DNA of 64,000 nucleotides from Paracoccus alcaliphilus (GCF_028553725.1 NZ_CP067124.1:2366001-2430000), one strand, 5' to 3'. Numbered from the stretch's first letter, positions 28,861-39,101 are shown. Translations and numbers: made by a program. The notes: generated by a model not told the origin, from the letters alone.

Positions 28861-29184
28861 AGTCGCCGCCATCGGACCAAGGTCTTATCATTCCCGGCAT
28901 TGGTCTTAGGCCGATTTCGCTGACCAATTCAGTCAACTAACGTTTTCCCAGACCTGATGACGCAGGCCGGTATCTGCCGATCCGCGTTGGCCGGGTGCAT
29001 GATCGGTCCACTTGACCCGGGTTTCCGCCCCTCGCGCGGGGATCCGACAGCCATGCCATGCCGCCCCGGTGGCAGGCGCAGCCGCAAGGATGCCGGTTTC
29101 CGATGCCTGAGGTCCGGGCCTGACTGTCCGCTCTGCAGGCGTATCGCAATTCTGCCCGGACCGATATCCGGGCCATCTGATGGG
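28861..29184. other. Intergenic stretch before the iron transporter operon, no gene seen
   Basis: These 324 bases contain no supported gene. I looked for cobalamin and TPP riboswitch core sequences and for a Fur-like AT-rich palindrome and found none. The promoter of the ABC operon should be here. Confidence 0.4.
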
Positions 29185-30180
29185 ATGCACATCGTGAAAA
29201 CCACCATTCTGTCCAGCCTTGCGCTGACCTTTGCCATGACCTCGGTCGCCGGGGCCGATACGCTGACGATCTATTCCGGCCGGGGCGAGGCGCTGATCGC
29301 CCCGCTGATCCAGCAGTTTCAGGCCGAAACCGGCATCGAGGCCGAGGTCCGTTATGGCGGCACCGCCGAAATGGCGACCCTGCTGATGGAAGAGGGCGAC
29401 GCCACCCCCGCCGACGTGTTCTGGGCGCAGGATGCGGGCGCGCTTGGCGCCTTGTCCGACAGCTTCGCCGAACTGCCCGCCGAGACCAATGAGACCGTGC
29501 TGGAGGTGTTCCGCAACCCGGCCAACAAATGGGTGGCGACCTCGGGCCGGACGCGGGTTCTGGTCCATTCGACCGAGCGCGTGGCCGAGGATGATCTGCC
29601 CGCTTCGATCACCGACCTGACCGACGAGAAATACAGCGGCCGCGTCGCATGGGCGCCCACCAACGGGTCGTTCCAGGCCTTCGTCACCGCCTTCCGGCTG
29701 TCCGAAGGCGACGAGGCCGCGAAAGCCTGGCTTGACGGCATGGTGGCCAATGACGCCAAGGTCTATTCCAACAACGGCACCCAGATCGAGGGCATCGCCA
29801 ATGGCGAGGTCGATTTCGGGCTGGTGAACAACTATTACCTTGGCCGCTATATCGCGCAGGACGAGGAATACCCCGTCGCCCAGACCCATTTCGACGCAGG
29901 CGACATCGGCAACCTTGTTCTGGTGGCCGGCGCCGGCATCGTCGAGGCCAGCGACAATCAGGAAAACGCGCAGAAATTCATCGACTTCCTGCTGTCGCCC
30001 GCAGCCCAGCAATTCATCACCCTTCAGGGCAATGAATATCCGGTACGCAGCGGCATCATTCCCCACGCGACGCTTGAATCGCTGGAAACCGTGGGCGAGA
30101 TCAGCCCCGAGGTCGATATCAACGATCTGGGCGATCTGGACGGCACGCTGTCGCTGCTGCGCGATGCGGGCCTGCTCTGA
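29185..30180 (+). CDS. Fe(III) ABC transporter, periplasmic binding protein
   Basis: A 331-residue protein with signal peptide (TTILSSLALTFAMTSVAGA). The mature protein starts DTLTIYSGRGEALIAPLI, typical of FbpA/AfuA-type ferric-binding proteins. The iron-binding tandem tyrosines appear in LVNNYYLGRY. It delivers Fe3+ to the permease encoded next. The start at 29185 is chosen over an ATG five bases upstream because of frame. First gene of a three-gene operon. Confidence 0.88.
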   Translation: MHIVKTTILSSLALTFAMTSVAGADTLTIYSGRGEALIAPLIQQFQAETGIEAEVRYGGTAEMATLLMEEGDATPADVFWAQDAGALGALSDSFAELPAETNETVLEVFRNPANKWVATSGRTRVLVHSTERVAEDDLPASITDLTDEKYSGRVAWAPTNGSFQAFVTAFRLSEGDEAAKAWLDGMVANDAKVYSNNGTQIEGIANGEVDFGLVNNYYLGRYIAQDEEYPVAQTHFDAGDIGNLVLVAGAGIVEASDNQENAQKFIDFLLSPAAQQFITLQGNEYPVRSGIIPHATLESLETVGEISPEVDINDLGDLDGTLSLLRDAGLL

Positions 30181-30230
30181 GCGCGACCCCGCATATCCGG
30201 GGGGCGGCGTCGCATCGCCGCCCTTCGCCG

Positions 30231-31784
30231 GTGCTGGTGATTCCGGCGCTGCTGGTGGGGCTTGGCACCTGCCTGCCGGTCTTCTATCTGATCCTGCGCG
30301 CGCTGGATGCCGAACCGACCCAACTGGCCGAGATCGTCTTTCGCAGCCGTAACCTGCTGCTTCTGGGCAATACGCTGAAGCTGGTCGCCGTGGTGCTGAC
30401 CATCGCCACCGTGATCGCGCTGCCGCTGGCATGGCTGCTGACGCGCAGCGATCTGCGTCACAAACGGGCGCTGTCCTTTCTGATGGTCGTGCCGCTGGCG
30501 GTGCCGGGCTATGTCATGGCCTATGCGCTGATCGGGCTGTCGGGCTATTACGGGTTCCTGCGGCACTGGTTCGGCTTTTCCACGCCGCCGCTGCGCGGGT
30601 TGTGGGGGGCGGGGCTGGCGCTGGCGCTCTATACCTTTCCCTATATCTTCCTGAACTTGCGCGCGGCCTTTCTGGGCATGGACCCCGCGCAAGAGGAAAC
30701 CGCCCGCAGTCTTGGCAAATCGCGCTGGTCGGTGTTTCGCCATGTCACGCTGCCGCAGCTGTGGCCGGCGCTGGTCGCCAGTTGGCTGATCGTCGGGCTG
30801 TATGTGATCGGCGATTTCGGGGCCATCGCGCTGATGCGGTATGAGGTGTTCAGCTATGCCATCTATACCCAATACAGCGGGGCGTTCGACCGAACCTATG
30901 CCGCATGGCTGTCGCTGATGCTGCTGGCGCTGACGGTGGCGGCGCTGATGGGCCAGCGGGCGGTGACGCGAAACCGCCGCCATGCCCGCACCGGAACCGG
31001 CAGCGCCCGCGCGGCGCGGCCCGTCGTTCTGGGGCGCTGGCGCTGGCTGGCGCGGGCGGGGATTGCGCTGGTCGCGCTGGTCTCGATCGGATTGCCGCTG
31101 ATGGTGCTGGCGCATTGGATGCGCTTTGGTGCGGGCGGGGTCGATCTGTCGGGTGTGGCGCGGGCGGCCATATCCACCGCGCTGATCGCCGCCCCGGTCG
31201 CCGTGATCGCGGCGGCGCTGGCCCTGCCGGTGGTGCTGCTGACCGTGCGCCATCACGGGCCCTTTCCGGCGGCGATCGACCGGCTGGCGCATCTGGGCTA
31301 TGCCACGCCGTCGCTGGCCTTTGCGCTGGCGATGGTGTTCTTTTCCCTGCAAGCCGCGCCGTTTCTGTATCAAAGCCATGCGCTGCTGATCTTTGCCTAT
31401 GTCACCAGCTTTCTGGCGCTGGCGCTGGGGCCGATCCGGCTGGCGCTGTTGCAGATCGGCACCCGCACCGAGGATGCCGCCCGCACCCTTGGAACGCCGC
31501 CCGCGCGTGCCTTCGCCCGTGTCGTTCTGCCCCGGCTGCGTCGGCCGATGGTCGCGGGGGGCATCCTTGTCTTCATCATGGTGGTCAAGGAACTGCCCCT
31601 TGCCCTGATCCTTGCGCCGACCGGTTTCCGCAGCCTGTCGATGAATGTCTTCAGCCGCACGGTCGAGGGGATGATGGCCGAGGCCGCCCCCCACGCGCTG
31701 GCGATCATCCTGTTTTCCAGTCTCGTCATCGGGCTGATCCTGAAATATGAGGGCGGCCAGCACCGCCCCGAACGGATGGCCTGA
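30231..31784 (+). CDS. Fe(III) ABC transporter, fused permease
   Basis: About 517 residues with two BPD_transp_1 modules, each with an EAA loop (EETARSLGKSRWSVFRHVTL near 160; EDAARTLGTPPARAFARVVL near 420), as in FbpB. About 12 membrane segments. The annotated start is a GTG at 30231; an upstream CTG overlapping the previous stop (30177) would add 18 residues and is also possible. Confidence 0.87.
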   Translation: MLVIPALLVGLGTCLPVFYLILRALDAEPTQLAEIVFRSRNLLLLGNTLKLVAVVLTIATVIALPLAWLLTRSDLRHKRALSFLMVVPLAVPGYVMAYALIGLSGYYGFLRHWFGFSTPPLRGLWGAGLALALYTFPYIFLNLRAAFLGMDPAQEETARSLGKSRWSVFRHVTLPQLWPALVASWLIVGLYVIGDFGAIALMRYEVFSYAIYTQYSGAFDRTYAAWLSLMLLALTVAALMGQRAVTRNRRHARTGTGSARAARPVVLGRWRWLARAGIALVALVSIGLPLMVLAHWMRFGAGGVDLSGVARAAISTALIAAPVAVIAAALALPVVLLTVRHHGPFPAAIDRLAHLGYATPSLAFALAMVFFSLQAAPFLYQSHALLIFAYVTSFLALALGPIRLALLQIGTRTEDAARTLGTPPARAFARVVLPRLRRPMVAGGILVFIMVVKELPLALILAPTGFRSLSMNVFSRTVEGMMAEAAPHALAIILFSSLVIGLILKYEGGQHRPERMA

Positions 31785-31785
31785 C

Positions 31786-32808
31786 ATGTCTCAGCCCCTG
31801 CTTTCCACCTCTGGCCTGCGCAAAGGTTTCACCGGCACCGGTGAACCGGCGGTCCGCGATGTGTCCTTGCAGGTGGCAGCGGGCGAGATCCTTGCGCTGA
31901 TCGGCCCCTCGGGCTGCGGCAAATCCACCACCCTGCGGATGATCGCGGGGCTGGAGGCGCCCGACAGCGGCCGTGTCTTTCTGTCAGGGCGCGACATCAC
32001 CGCGCTGGCCACCGAAAAGCGCGATATCGGTATGGTGTTTCAGGATTACGCGCTGTTTCCGCATATGAGCGTGGCGCAGAACATCCTGTTCGGCGCGCGC
32101 GATTCCGGCCCGCAGGTGCTGGAACGGCTGTTGGACATGGTCGGCCTCAGCGGTTTGGCCCACCGTTACCCGGACGAGCTGTCCGGCGGTCAGCAGCAGC
32201 GTGTCGCCCTTGCGCGCAGTTTTGCCGCCCGGCCGCGGGTGATCCTGCTGGACGAGCCGTTCTCGAACCTCGATCCCACCCTGCGCGCCGCCACGCGGCG
32301 AGAGATCCGGCGGATGCTGAAATCCTCGGGTCTGGGCGTGATCGTGGTGACCCATGATCAGGAAGAGGCGCTGAGTTTTGCCGACCGTGTGGCGGTGATG
32401 CACGAGGGCGCGATCCAGCAGGCAGGCACCGCGCAAGAGGTTTACGACCACCCGGTCAACGCCTTCGTGGCCGGGTTTCTGGGCCGCACCAACCTGATCG
32501 AGGGTATCGCTGACGGCACCACCTGCGCGACCCCTCTGGGCCGGGTGCGGCTGGACCGCTCGGCCACCGGGCTGGTCACGCTGTCGGTGCGCCCCGAAAG
32601 CCTGACCCTGCGTCCCTCCGACGCCCCCGATGCGGGGCGTGTATCGGCGGTCGAGTTCAAGGGCCATGACCTGACCTATTGGGTCGATTGGCGGGGAATG
32701 GAGGTGCAGGTCGATGCCCTGAACGACCTGCGCCTGCACGAGGGCGCGACCGTCACACTGGAAATCCGCGGCCCCGCAGTGGCGTTGCAGGATCACGTGC
32801 GGGGGTGA
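31786..32808 (+). CDS. Fe(III) ABC transporter, ATP-binding protein
   Basis: A 340-residue ATPase: Walker A GPSGCGKST, Q-loop VFQDYALFPHM, signature LSGGQQQRVALARS, Walker B ILLDEPFSNLD and the H-loop VTHDQEEAL. A C-terminal TOBE-like regulatory region follows residue 240. It powers ferric iron import with the two upstream products (FbpC role). It starts one base after the permease stop. Confidence 0.9.
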   Translation: MSQPLLSTSGLRKGFTGTGEPAVRDVSLQVAAGEILALIGPSGCGKSTTLRMIAGLEAPDSGRVFLSGRDITALATEKRDIGMVFQDYALFPHMSVAQNILFGARDSGPQVLERLLDMVGLSGLAHRYPDELSGGQQQRVALARSFAARPRVILLDEPFSNLDPTLRAATRREIRRMLKSSGLGVIVVTHDQEEALSFADRVAVMHEGAIQQAGTAQEVYDHPVNAFVAGFLGRTNLIEGIADGTTCATPLGRVRLDRSATGLVTLSVRPESLTLRPSDAPDAGRVSAVEFKGHDLTYWVDWRGMEVQVDALNDLRLHEGATVTLEIRGPAVALQDHVRG

Positions 32809-33074
32809 CGTTTCCCAGCGACACGGCACGGCCGCCGCCGGCGCCGGGGATGTCGAAGGGAGCGCTGCGCAGAGTCTCCTCAGCAGAAACCGCGCTGCTG
32901 TCCCCATACCCTTGGTGTGACCGTTCGCATACGGCGCAGAGCGGTATTGCTTCGGCAGTGCAGTGGTGAGCGTGAACATGGCTGAGACTAAGCTGGCGTG
33001 ACAGCTCTGCGGGACGCCGCCGCCATTCGCCAAGCCACCGTCAGCACGCGCTACTCCTTACTGAAATCGTTGCA

Positions 33075-34217
33075 TTATTTCACGAGAATGCGGCTCATCA
33101 GGTCATAAGTGGCGCGAACGCGCTCTTCGTTGGGGTAGTTGCGGTTTGCCAAAACAACGACGCCCAGTTCCTCGCTCGGGACCATCACGACATAGCCGCC
33201 AAAGCCATTCGTGGAACCAGTCTTGTTCAGGATGACCTCGCCTTCGGTTGAGGCGTCTATTGCCTCCATAGGCTGAGGATTGAGAATGAAATCATAGCCG
33301 TTTCCCTCCACCATCCGCTCAAGGTCCGCAGGCCATGGATATGATTCCCAGATCATGGCTTGCGTAAAGAGCCGCGTCTGGAATTGACCGTCCTGTGTGC
33401 GGGCAATGGCCTCGCGCATTTCGGAGGAAACGTCGCCGTTCCCGAGTTCGATATCCAGCAGTGTCAGCATATCCCGAGCGGTCGATTTCACCCCATACGC
33501 CTCGTCGTCAAGCAGCCCCGGCGTCACCCGAATTGGTGCGTTCGTCTTGCGATCATACCCGTAGGCGTATTGATCCATCGCGTCCGATGGGACATTGATC
33601 CATGTGTTCGTCAGCCCGAGCGCGGGGAAAAGGATGGTCTCTGCTGCTTCCGCATAGCTCGTGTCCATCATGCTGGCAGTGATATGACCCAGCAGTCCGA
33701 TGCTGACGTTGGAATAGCTTCGCGCGTCAGGCTCAGGCTGCTGCCAATTCTGAAGCCAATTCACCAGCTGATCGACATCCTCCGCCGCGTCCGGCACTTG
33801 CAGCGGCAACCCACCCGAGTGATGTGTTGCAAGGTCCATCAGGGTAAGATCACCCGCCTGGGAACCTTGGAGGGATGGCAGATAGGTAGCGACGGGCTCA
33901 TCAAGAGAAAGCGTACCCCGCTTCTCTGCTAGAGCAGCCATTGTGACGTTGAAGATCTTGCTGATGGACCCGAGTTCGAAAACAGTGTCAGGCGTGACCG
34001 GGCGATTATCCCCCCTGGACGCAAGACCGGTTTGGTAAAGGCTGTGCTTTCCACCATGTGTTACGCCCACCACGAGACCGGGGATGTCATATTCCTCTAT
34101 GACCCGCTCAAAAGCCGGGGCCGCTTTCTCGGCGAAATCTGTTTGACCTTCCTGCGCAACCACTGGTGTGAACCAGGTTGCGGAAAGCAGGATTGAAAAG
34201 ATGGAAAGATGTTTCAT
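33075..34217 (-). CDS. Class C beta-lactamase (AmpC-type)
   Basis: A 380-residue periplasmic serine hydrolase with signal peptide (IFSILLSATWFTPVVAQ). The three class C motifs are present: the nucleophile Ser-x-x-Lys in GSISKIF, Tyr-Ser-Asn in SYSNVS (Tyr-Ala-Asn in the prototype) and Lys-Thr-Gly in NKTGSTNG. It should hydrolyse beta-lactams, mainly cephalosporins. No ampR regulator lies next to it. Base composition is lower in GC than its neighbours and IS debris lies just upstream, which suggests acquisition. Confidence 0.88.
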   Translation of the reverse strand: MKHLSIFSILLSATWFTPVVAQEGQTDFAEKAAPAFERVIEEYDIPGLVVGVTHGGKHSLYQTGLASRGDNRPVTPDTVFELGSISKIFNVTMAALAEKRGTLSLDEPVATYLPSLQGSQAGDLTLMDLATHHSGGLPLQVPDAAEDVDQLVNWLQNWQQPEPDARSYSNVSIGLLGHITASMMDTSYAEAAETILFPALGLTNTWINVPSDAMDQYAYGYDRKTNAPIRVTPGLLDDEAYGVKSTARDMLTLLDIELGNGDVSSEMREAIARTQDGQFQTRLFTQAMIWESYPWPADLERMVEGNGYDFILNPQPMEAIDASTEGEVILNKTGSTNGFGGYVVMVPSEELGVVVLANRNYPNEERVRATYDLMSRILVK

Positions 34218-34476
34218 TCTATGTCCGATTTTCTGCTCCGCCTTGTGTATGCAAAGGTCCCGCAGCCGCAAGGACAACGGCCTTCAAGTAGCAAAAAACG
34301 GCGTTCCGGCACGAATGACGGCTTTGGGCTTAGGTTGTGTGGAAACGCCGGTGCGTGCCGGCATCCACAGGCATCGAACGCGAGAACCTGGTTTGCGTTG
34401 AGCCAAGTGCAGATAGGGCGCATGGGAGCGGCGCTTTTTGGACCTGTCGCGGTTTTGTGCCGGTCAGGTGCTCTTG

Positions 34477-34625
34477 TTATGCGGCCCGTTGTTCGAAGAT
34501 CACAGGTGATTTCCAGCCCAGTGCCGGGTGTCTGCGCCGTGGGTTGTGGAAGCCGCTGATATACTCGAACAGGGCGATCATGACGTCGCGCCGAGAGTGC
34601 CAACCCCAGCGCCAGACGAGTAACG
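34477..34625 (-). pseudogene. IS3-family OrfB remnant (C-terminal end)
   Basis: The minus-strand frame WHSRRDVMIALFEYISGFHN, then RRRHPALGWKSP and a stop at 34477, is the conserved end of IS3-type OrfB transposases. The DDE part is missing, so the copy is dead. Confidence 0.8.
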
Positions 34626-34715
34626 CGTGAAAGTTGGTAATGCCCTGAAGGGCGGCATATCAAGGCGGTGTTCAGACGCCGTCCACTCTCAGTCGAGAAT
34701 GGGATATGCCACATG

Positions 34716-34860
34716 TCAGGCCCTATCATCACCCATCTGCCCGGCCAGCAGCTTCCTGAACTTGGCGATCTCGTCCTCAAGTGCCTTCAGCGGCTTTGCC
34801 TCCTGCACCGCTGCGTGCCGCACTTCGGGATATTTCGACACCAGAGATGCAGGGCGTGGC
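34716..34860 (-). pseudogene. IS3-family OrfA remnant
   Basis: The minus-strand frame EAKPLKALEDEIAKFRKLLA is the leucine-zipper region of IS3 OrfA. It lies upstream of the OrfB remnant in the correct order, so both come from one element that lost its middle. The two remnants sit between the beta-lactamase gene and ileS. Confidence 0.7.
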
Positions 34861-35009
34861 TGCTTGCAGAGGTGCGCGTGGCTTTCTATAGAGGGCGGCA
34901 TGGAATTTCCGGTGTGCGGCATACGAATTAGCAGCCCGGTGGCGTGAGGTTTCGCGCCGCCGGGCCTGCCATGACCGAATGACCCCTTGCCCGATGAAGG
35001 AATGCCGCC

Positions 35010-37916
35010 ATGAGCGCGAATGACAGTCGCCCTGACGTCACCGATTACCGCGAGACCGTTTTCCTGCCGCAGACCGATTTCCCGATGCGGGCCGGTCTGC
35101 CACTGCGCGAGCCGGAATGGCTGGCCCGGTGGGCACGGATCGGCATCTATGACCGGCTGCGAGAGCGGTCCGGGGGCAGGGCGCCGTTCATTTTGCATGA
35201 TGGCCCGCCCTATGCGAACGGCAACCTGCATATCGGGCATGCGCTGAACAAGGTGCTGAAGGATTTCATCACCCGCTCGCAGCAGATGATGGGGCGGGAT
35301 GCGCGCTATGTTCCCGGCTGGGACTGCCACGGGCTGCCGATCGAATGGAAGATCGAGGAGCAGTATCGCCAGAAGGGGCAGGACAAGGACGCCGTCGATG
35401 TGGTCGAGTTCCGGCAGGAATGCCGCCGCTTTGCCGAGCATTGGGTGGATGTGCAGCGCGACGAGTTCAAGCGGCTGGGCGTCACCGGCAAGTGGGACGA
35501 TCCCTATCTGACCATGGATTTCCACGCCGAGGCGGTGATCGCGGCCGAGTTCATGAAGCTTGTGATGAATGGCAGCCTCTATCAGGGGTCGAAGCCGGTG
35601 ATGTGGTCGCCGGTCGAAAAGACCGCGCTGGCCGAAGCCGAGGTCGAATACAAGGACCATACCAGCCACACGATCTGGGTGCGGTTCAGGCCGGTGGGCG
35701 ATGCCTTGGGCGGCGCTTCGGTGGTGATCTGGACGACGACGCCCTGGACGATTCCGCAGAACCGCGCGGTGGCCTTCAATCCCGGCATCGCCTATGGGCT
35801 GTATGAGGTGGAAGCGGCGGCCGAAAACGCCACGGCGACTCCCGGTGAAAGGCTGGTTCTGGCCGATGCGCTGGCCGAGAGCGTGATGGTGGCGGCGAAG
35901 GTCGAGGGTTATCGCCGTGTGGCCGATGTGCCTGCGGCGGATCTTGAGGGACTGCTGCTGGCCCATCCGTTCCGTGGCGTCGAAGGCGCAGATGGCGAAT
36001 GGGATTACGACGTGCCGATGCTGCCCGGCGATCACGTCACCGATGAGGCGGGGACGGGGTTCGTTCATACCGCGCCCAGTCATGGCGACGACGACTATCA
36101 GCTTGGTCTGAAGCACGGGTTGCCGATGACCTATAATGTCGAGCCGGACGGATCCTATCGCGCGAATCTGCCGATCTTCGGGGGCGAGGCGATCATTCAG
36201 CCCGATGGGAAGGACGGGCCGGGCAATGTCAGCGTCATCAAGCAACTGGCTTATGCCGGCGCGCTGCTGGCGAAGGGCAAGGTCAAACACAGCTATCCGC
36301 ATAGCTGGCGGTCGAAGGCGCCGCTGATCTATCGCAATACGCCGCAATGGTTCGCGGCCATCGACAAGCCGCTGGCTGACGGCATGGGCGAATATGGCGA
36401 CACCATCCGCGCCCGCGCGCTGGCCAGTATCGACAGGCTGGTGCGCTGGACCCCGCAATCGGGGCGCAACCGCATCCACTCGATGGTCGAGAACCGGCCC
36501 GACTGGGTGCTGTCGCGCCAGCGGGCATGGGGGGTGCCGCTGACCTGTTTCGTGCGTCGCGGCGTCAAGCCCGATGCCGCGGATTACCTGCTGCGCGATC
36601 AGCGGGTGAATGACCGGATCATCGCCGCCTTTGAACGGGACGGTGCCGATAGCTGGTATCGCGACGGCTTCAAGGCACAGATGCTTGACGGCGTGGCGAA
36701 CCCCGAGGATTACGAACAGGTCATGGATGTGCTGGACGTGTGGTTCGACAGCGGTTCGACCCATGCTTTCGTGCTGCGCGACCGCGCCGATGGCTCGCCC
36801 GATGGCATTGCCGATCTGTATCTGGAAGGCACCGACCAGCATCGCGGCTGGTTCCAGTCCTCGTTGTTGCAGGCCAGCGCGACGAAGGGGCGCGCGCCCT
36901 ATAAGGGTGTGCTGACGCATGGGTTCACGCTGGATGAGAAGGGCATGAAGATGTCCAAATCTCTGGGCAATACCATCGTCCCCGCCAAGGTCGTCGAACA
37001 ATATGGCGCCGATATCCTGCGGCTTTGGGTGGCGCAGGTCGATTACAGCGCCGACAGCCGCATCGGGCCGGAAATCCTGAAAGGGGTGGCCGACAGCTAT
37101 CGCCGGCTGCGCAATACGTTGCGCTTCATGCTGGGCAGCCTGGCCGGTTTCGACGAGGCCGAGAAGCTCGCGCCCGATCAGATGCCCGAGCTGGAGCAAT
37201 GGGTGCTGCATCGTCTGGCGCAGCTGGATCATGCGGTGCGCAAGGGTTACGACGCCTATGATTTCCAGGGGCTGTTCCAGACGCTGTTCCAGTTCTGCAC
37301 CGTCGATCTGTCGGCCTTCTATTTCGACATCCGCAAGGATGCGCTTTATTGCGACGCGTCGGACAGTCTGCGCCGCCGGGCCGCCCGGACGGTGCTGGAC
37401 ATCCTGTTCCACCGGCTGGTCACATGGCTGGCGCCGATCCTGCCCTTCACGACCGAGGATGTCTGGCTGTCGCGCTTCCCGTCTGAATCCGACAGCGTGC
37501 ATCTGCATGACTTCCCGGCGACGCCCGCCGACTGGCTGAACGAGCCGCTGGCGGTGAAATGGGACCATATCCGCCGTGCCCGCCGCGTGGTTACCGCCGC
37601 GCTGGAGGTCAAGCGGACCGACAAGACCATCGGCGCCAGTCTCGAGGCCGCGCCGGTCGTCCATGTCGAGGAGCCCGAGATGCTGGCGGCGCTGAAATCG
37701 GTGGAGTTCGCCGATATCTGCATCACCTCGGACCTGTCGCTGACCGCCGATCCCACCCCGGCCGAGGCCTTCCGCCTGTCCGAACTGCCCGGTCTTGGCG
37801 TGGTGTTCGAATTGGCCGAGGGCGAGAAATGCCAGCGTTGCTGGAAGATCCTGCCCGATGTCGGATCGCATGCCCATCCCGGTGTCTGCGGGCGCTGCGA
37901 TCAGGTTCTGTCCTGA
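35010..37916 (+). CDS. ileS: Isoleucine--tRNA ligase
   Basis: A 968-residue class I aminoacyl-tRNA synthetase. It has the HIGH motif in NGNLHIGHALNK, the KMSKS motif in KGMKMSKSLGN, the editing-domain segment WTTTPWTIPQNRA and the C-terminal zinc knuckle CQRCWKIL...CGRCDQVL. It charges tRNA-Ile and hydrolyses misacylated Val. Cytoplasmic and essential. Length and motifs are standard for the bacterial type (ileS1). Confidence 0.95.
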   Translation: MSANDSRPDVTDYRETVFLPQTDFPMRAGLPLREPEWLARWARIGIYDRLRERSGGRAPFILHDGPPYANGNLHIGHALNKVLKDFITRSQQMMGRDARYVPGWDCHGLPIEWKIEEQYRQKGQDKDAVDVVEFRQECRRFAEHWVDVQRDEFKRLGVTGKWDDPYLTMDFHAEAVIAAEFMKLVMNGSLYQGSKPVMWSPVEKTALAEAEVEYKDHTSHTIWVRFRPVGDALGGASVVIWTTTPWTIPQNRAVAFNPGIAYGLYEVEAAAENATATPGERLVLADALAESVMVAAKVEGYRRVADVPAADLEGLLLAHPFRGVEGADGEWDYDVPMLPGDHVTDEAGTGFVHTAPSHGDDDYQLGLKHGLPMTYNVEPDGSYRANLPIFGGEAIIQPDGKDGPGNVSVIKQLAYAGALLAKGKVKHSYPHSWRSKAPLIYRNTPQWFAAIDKPLADGMGEYGDTIRARALASIDRLVRWTPQSGRNRIHSMVENRPDWVLSRQRAWGVPLTCFVRRGVKPDAADYLLRDQRVNDRIIAAFERDGADSWYRDGFKAQMLDGVANPEDYEQVMDVLDVWFDSGSTHAFVLRDRADGSPDGIADLYLEGTDQHRGWFQSSLLQASATKGRAPYKGVLTHGFTLDEKGMKMSKSLGNTIVPAKVVEQYGADILRLWVAQVDYSADSRIGPEILKGVADSYRRLRNTLRFMLGSLAGFDEAEKLAPDQMPELEQWVLHRLAQLDHAVRKGYDAYDFQGLFQTLFQFCTVDLSAFYFDIRKDALYCDASDSLRRRAARTVLDILFHRLVTWLAPILPFTTEDVWLSRFPSESDSVHLHDFPATPADWLNEPLAVKWDHIRRARRVVTAALEVKRTDKTIGASLEAAPVVHVEEPEMLAALKSVEFADICITSDLSLTADPTPAEAFRLSELPGLGVVFELAEGEKCQRCWKILPDVGSHAHPGVCGRCDQVLS

Positions 37917-37929
37917 TCCGCCAATCGAG

Positions 37930-37957
37930 AAGGCCCGGATGCAGATCCGGGCCTTTT
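37930..37957. terminator. Terminator between ileS and the convergent gene
   Basis: An 11-bp stem aaggcccggat/atccgggcctt with a 4-base loop followed by tttt on the plus strand. Confidence 0.85.
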
Positions 37958-37988
37958 CCTCAGCGCGTCGGTCAAGGCCGGGCGTGGG

Positions 37989-39101
37989 TCAGATCAGCCA
38001 CCAGCCCTTGTTCTTCAGCGTGTTGCGGATTGCCTGTTCCTTGGTCGGCAGTGCGCTGCGATCGAACAACGGGCGGACCTTGTCGCGGCCCTTGCGCTGA
38101 TAGATCAGCTTTTTCGCAGCCTCCCATTCGCGCAGACGCTTCTTGAGCTTGTTGGGCGCCACGGCCTCTTCCAGCTTGTCCACGGTGCTGTCGCCTTCGC
38201 GCGCATAAAGCAGTGGCAGGTTGCGGTAATGGCAGGTGATGTCACCATCCAGCCCGTCCAGTTCCGGTCCGGGCCGGCCGCCGCCGAAGGAATGGATCAC
38301 CAGCGGCAGCACCGCCTGATCCAGCCAGGGATCGAGACTTTGGCAAGCCAGCGCATCGCCCGGATCGCGCCTGACCTCTTCCGCCCATTCGCCAAAACGC
38401 CGCCCGAATTCGACCGGATCGGCACCAAAGAACCAGCCCGCGTTGAAATAGAGATAGCGCGTCCAATGCTCGTCCGGCTGGCTCAGGTCCAGTGACGATT
38501 CGAAATCGAGGCCAAAGCGGTCGTAAAGCGATTTCCAGATCCCTCCAAAGCCCGGACCATAGATCGGCGGCTGCGGCCACGTCCCCTCGCGCCGCATCGA
38601 GGCCGAGGGCCGGGCAAAGTCGAATGCAACCTTGTCCAGCGGGCCGATAATCAGCGTATCGGTGTCGAAAAAGACGAACGGCTCACCGGCAGGCAGGGCG
38701 GCCAGCGCCTCGATCTTGTTGCCATAAGGATAGCTGGCGCCGAAACGGGTGGCGGTGAAGGGCAGGATGGTGGCGCCCATCGCCTCCAGCAAGGCGCGGT
38801 TCTCGTCGCTGATGCGGGTCTCGTGCCCGGCCCAGGCGGCTTCGGGCTGCGGCTCGGCCACGAACAGGCGACCCTTCCAGTCGGGCGCATTGGCCCGCAG
38901 GCTGGCCGCAAAAACCAACGCCTCGGCCTCCAGTCGCCCCTTCTGCGCCACGATCAGCAGATTCGCGGGCGGCCAGCTGACAGGCTGAGGTTTGACGGCT
39001 TCGGGTTTCGCGGCGGTCTTGCGACTGCGGGGTTTGGCCGGGGCCTTCGGCTTGGCGGCTTTTGCAGCGGCGGATTTCGTGGATTTATTCCCAGTTGCCA
39101 T
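37989..39101 (-). CDS. Glycosyltransferase-like hypothetical protein
   Basis: A 370-residue protein. The first 40 residues are a Lys/Ala/Pro-rich basic tail (SAAAKAAKPKAPAKPRSRKT). A globular domain follows with a DxD-like metal motif, FVFFDTDTLIIG, and a downstream LYFNAGWFFGAD, the pattern of GT-A-fold sugar transferases. The acceptor and sugar are unknown. It has no signal peptide. It could also be an inactive relative, since only the DxD motif is evident. Confidence 0.6.
   Translation of the reverse strand: MATGNKSTKSAAAKAAKPKAPAKPRSRKTAAKPEAVKPQPVSWPPANLLIVAQKGRLEAEALVFAASLRANAPDWKGRLFVAEPQPEAAWAGHETRISDENRALLEAMGATILPFTATRFGASYPYGNKIEALAALPAGEPFVFFDTDTLIIGPLDKVAFDFARPSASMRREGTWPQPPIYGPGFGGIWKSLYDRFGLDFESSLDLSQPDEHWTRYLYFNAGWFFGADPVEFGRRFGEWAEEVRRDPGDALACQSLDPWLDQAVLPLVIHSFGGGRPGPELDGLDGDITCHYRNLPLLYAREGDSTVDKLEEAVAPNKLKKRLREWEAAKKLIYQRKGRDKVRPLFDRSALPTKEQAIRNTLKNKGWWLI

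Noticed and set aside
28861..29184. Possible riboswitch before the iron ABC operon
   Set aside because: The GC-rich inverted patches do not match cobalamin, TPP or other riboswitch cores that I can recognise.
30024..31787. A 587-codon minus-strand frame
   Set aside because: Antisense to the ABC permease; composition dominated by Arg, Gln, His and Pro, typical of a shadow frame.
34716..37877. A 1,053-codon open frame on the minus strand
   Set aside because: It is antisense to ileS, which has all class I synthetase motifs. High GC content leaves the antisense frame open; only its last part is the real IS3 OrfA remnant.
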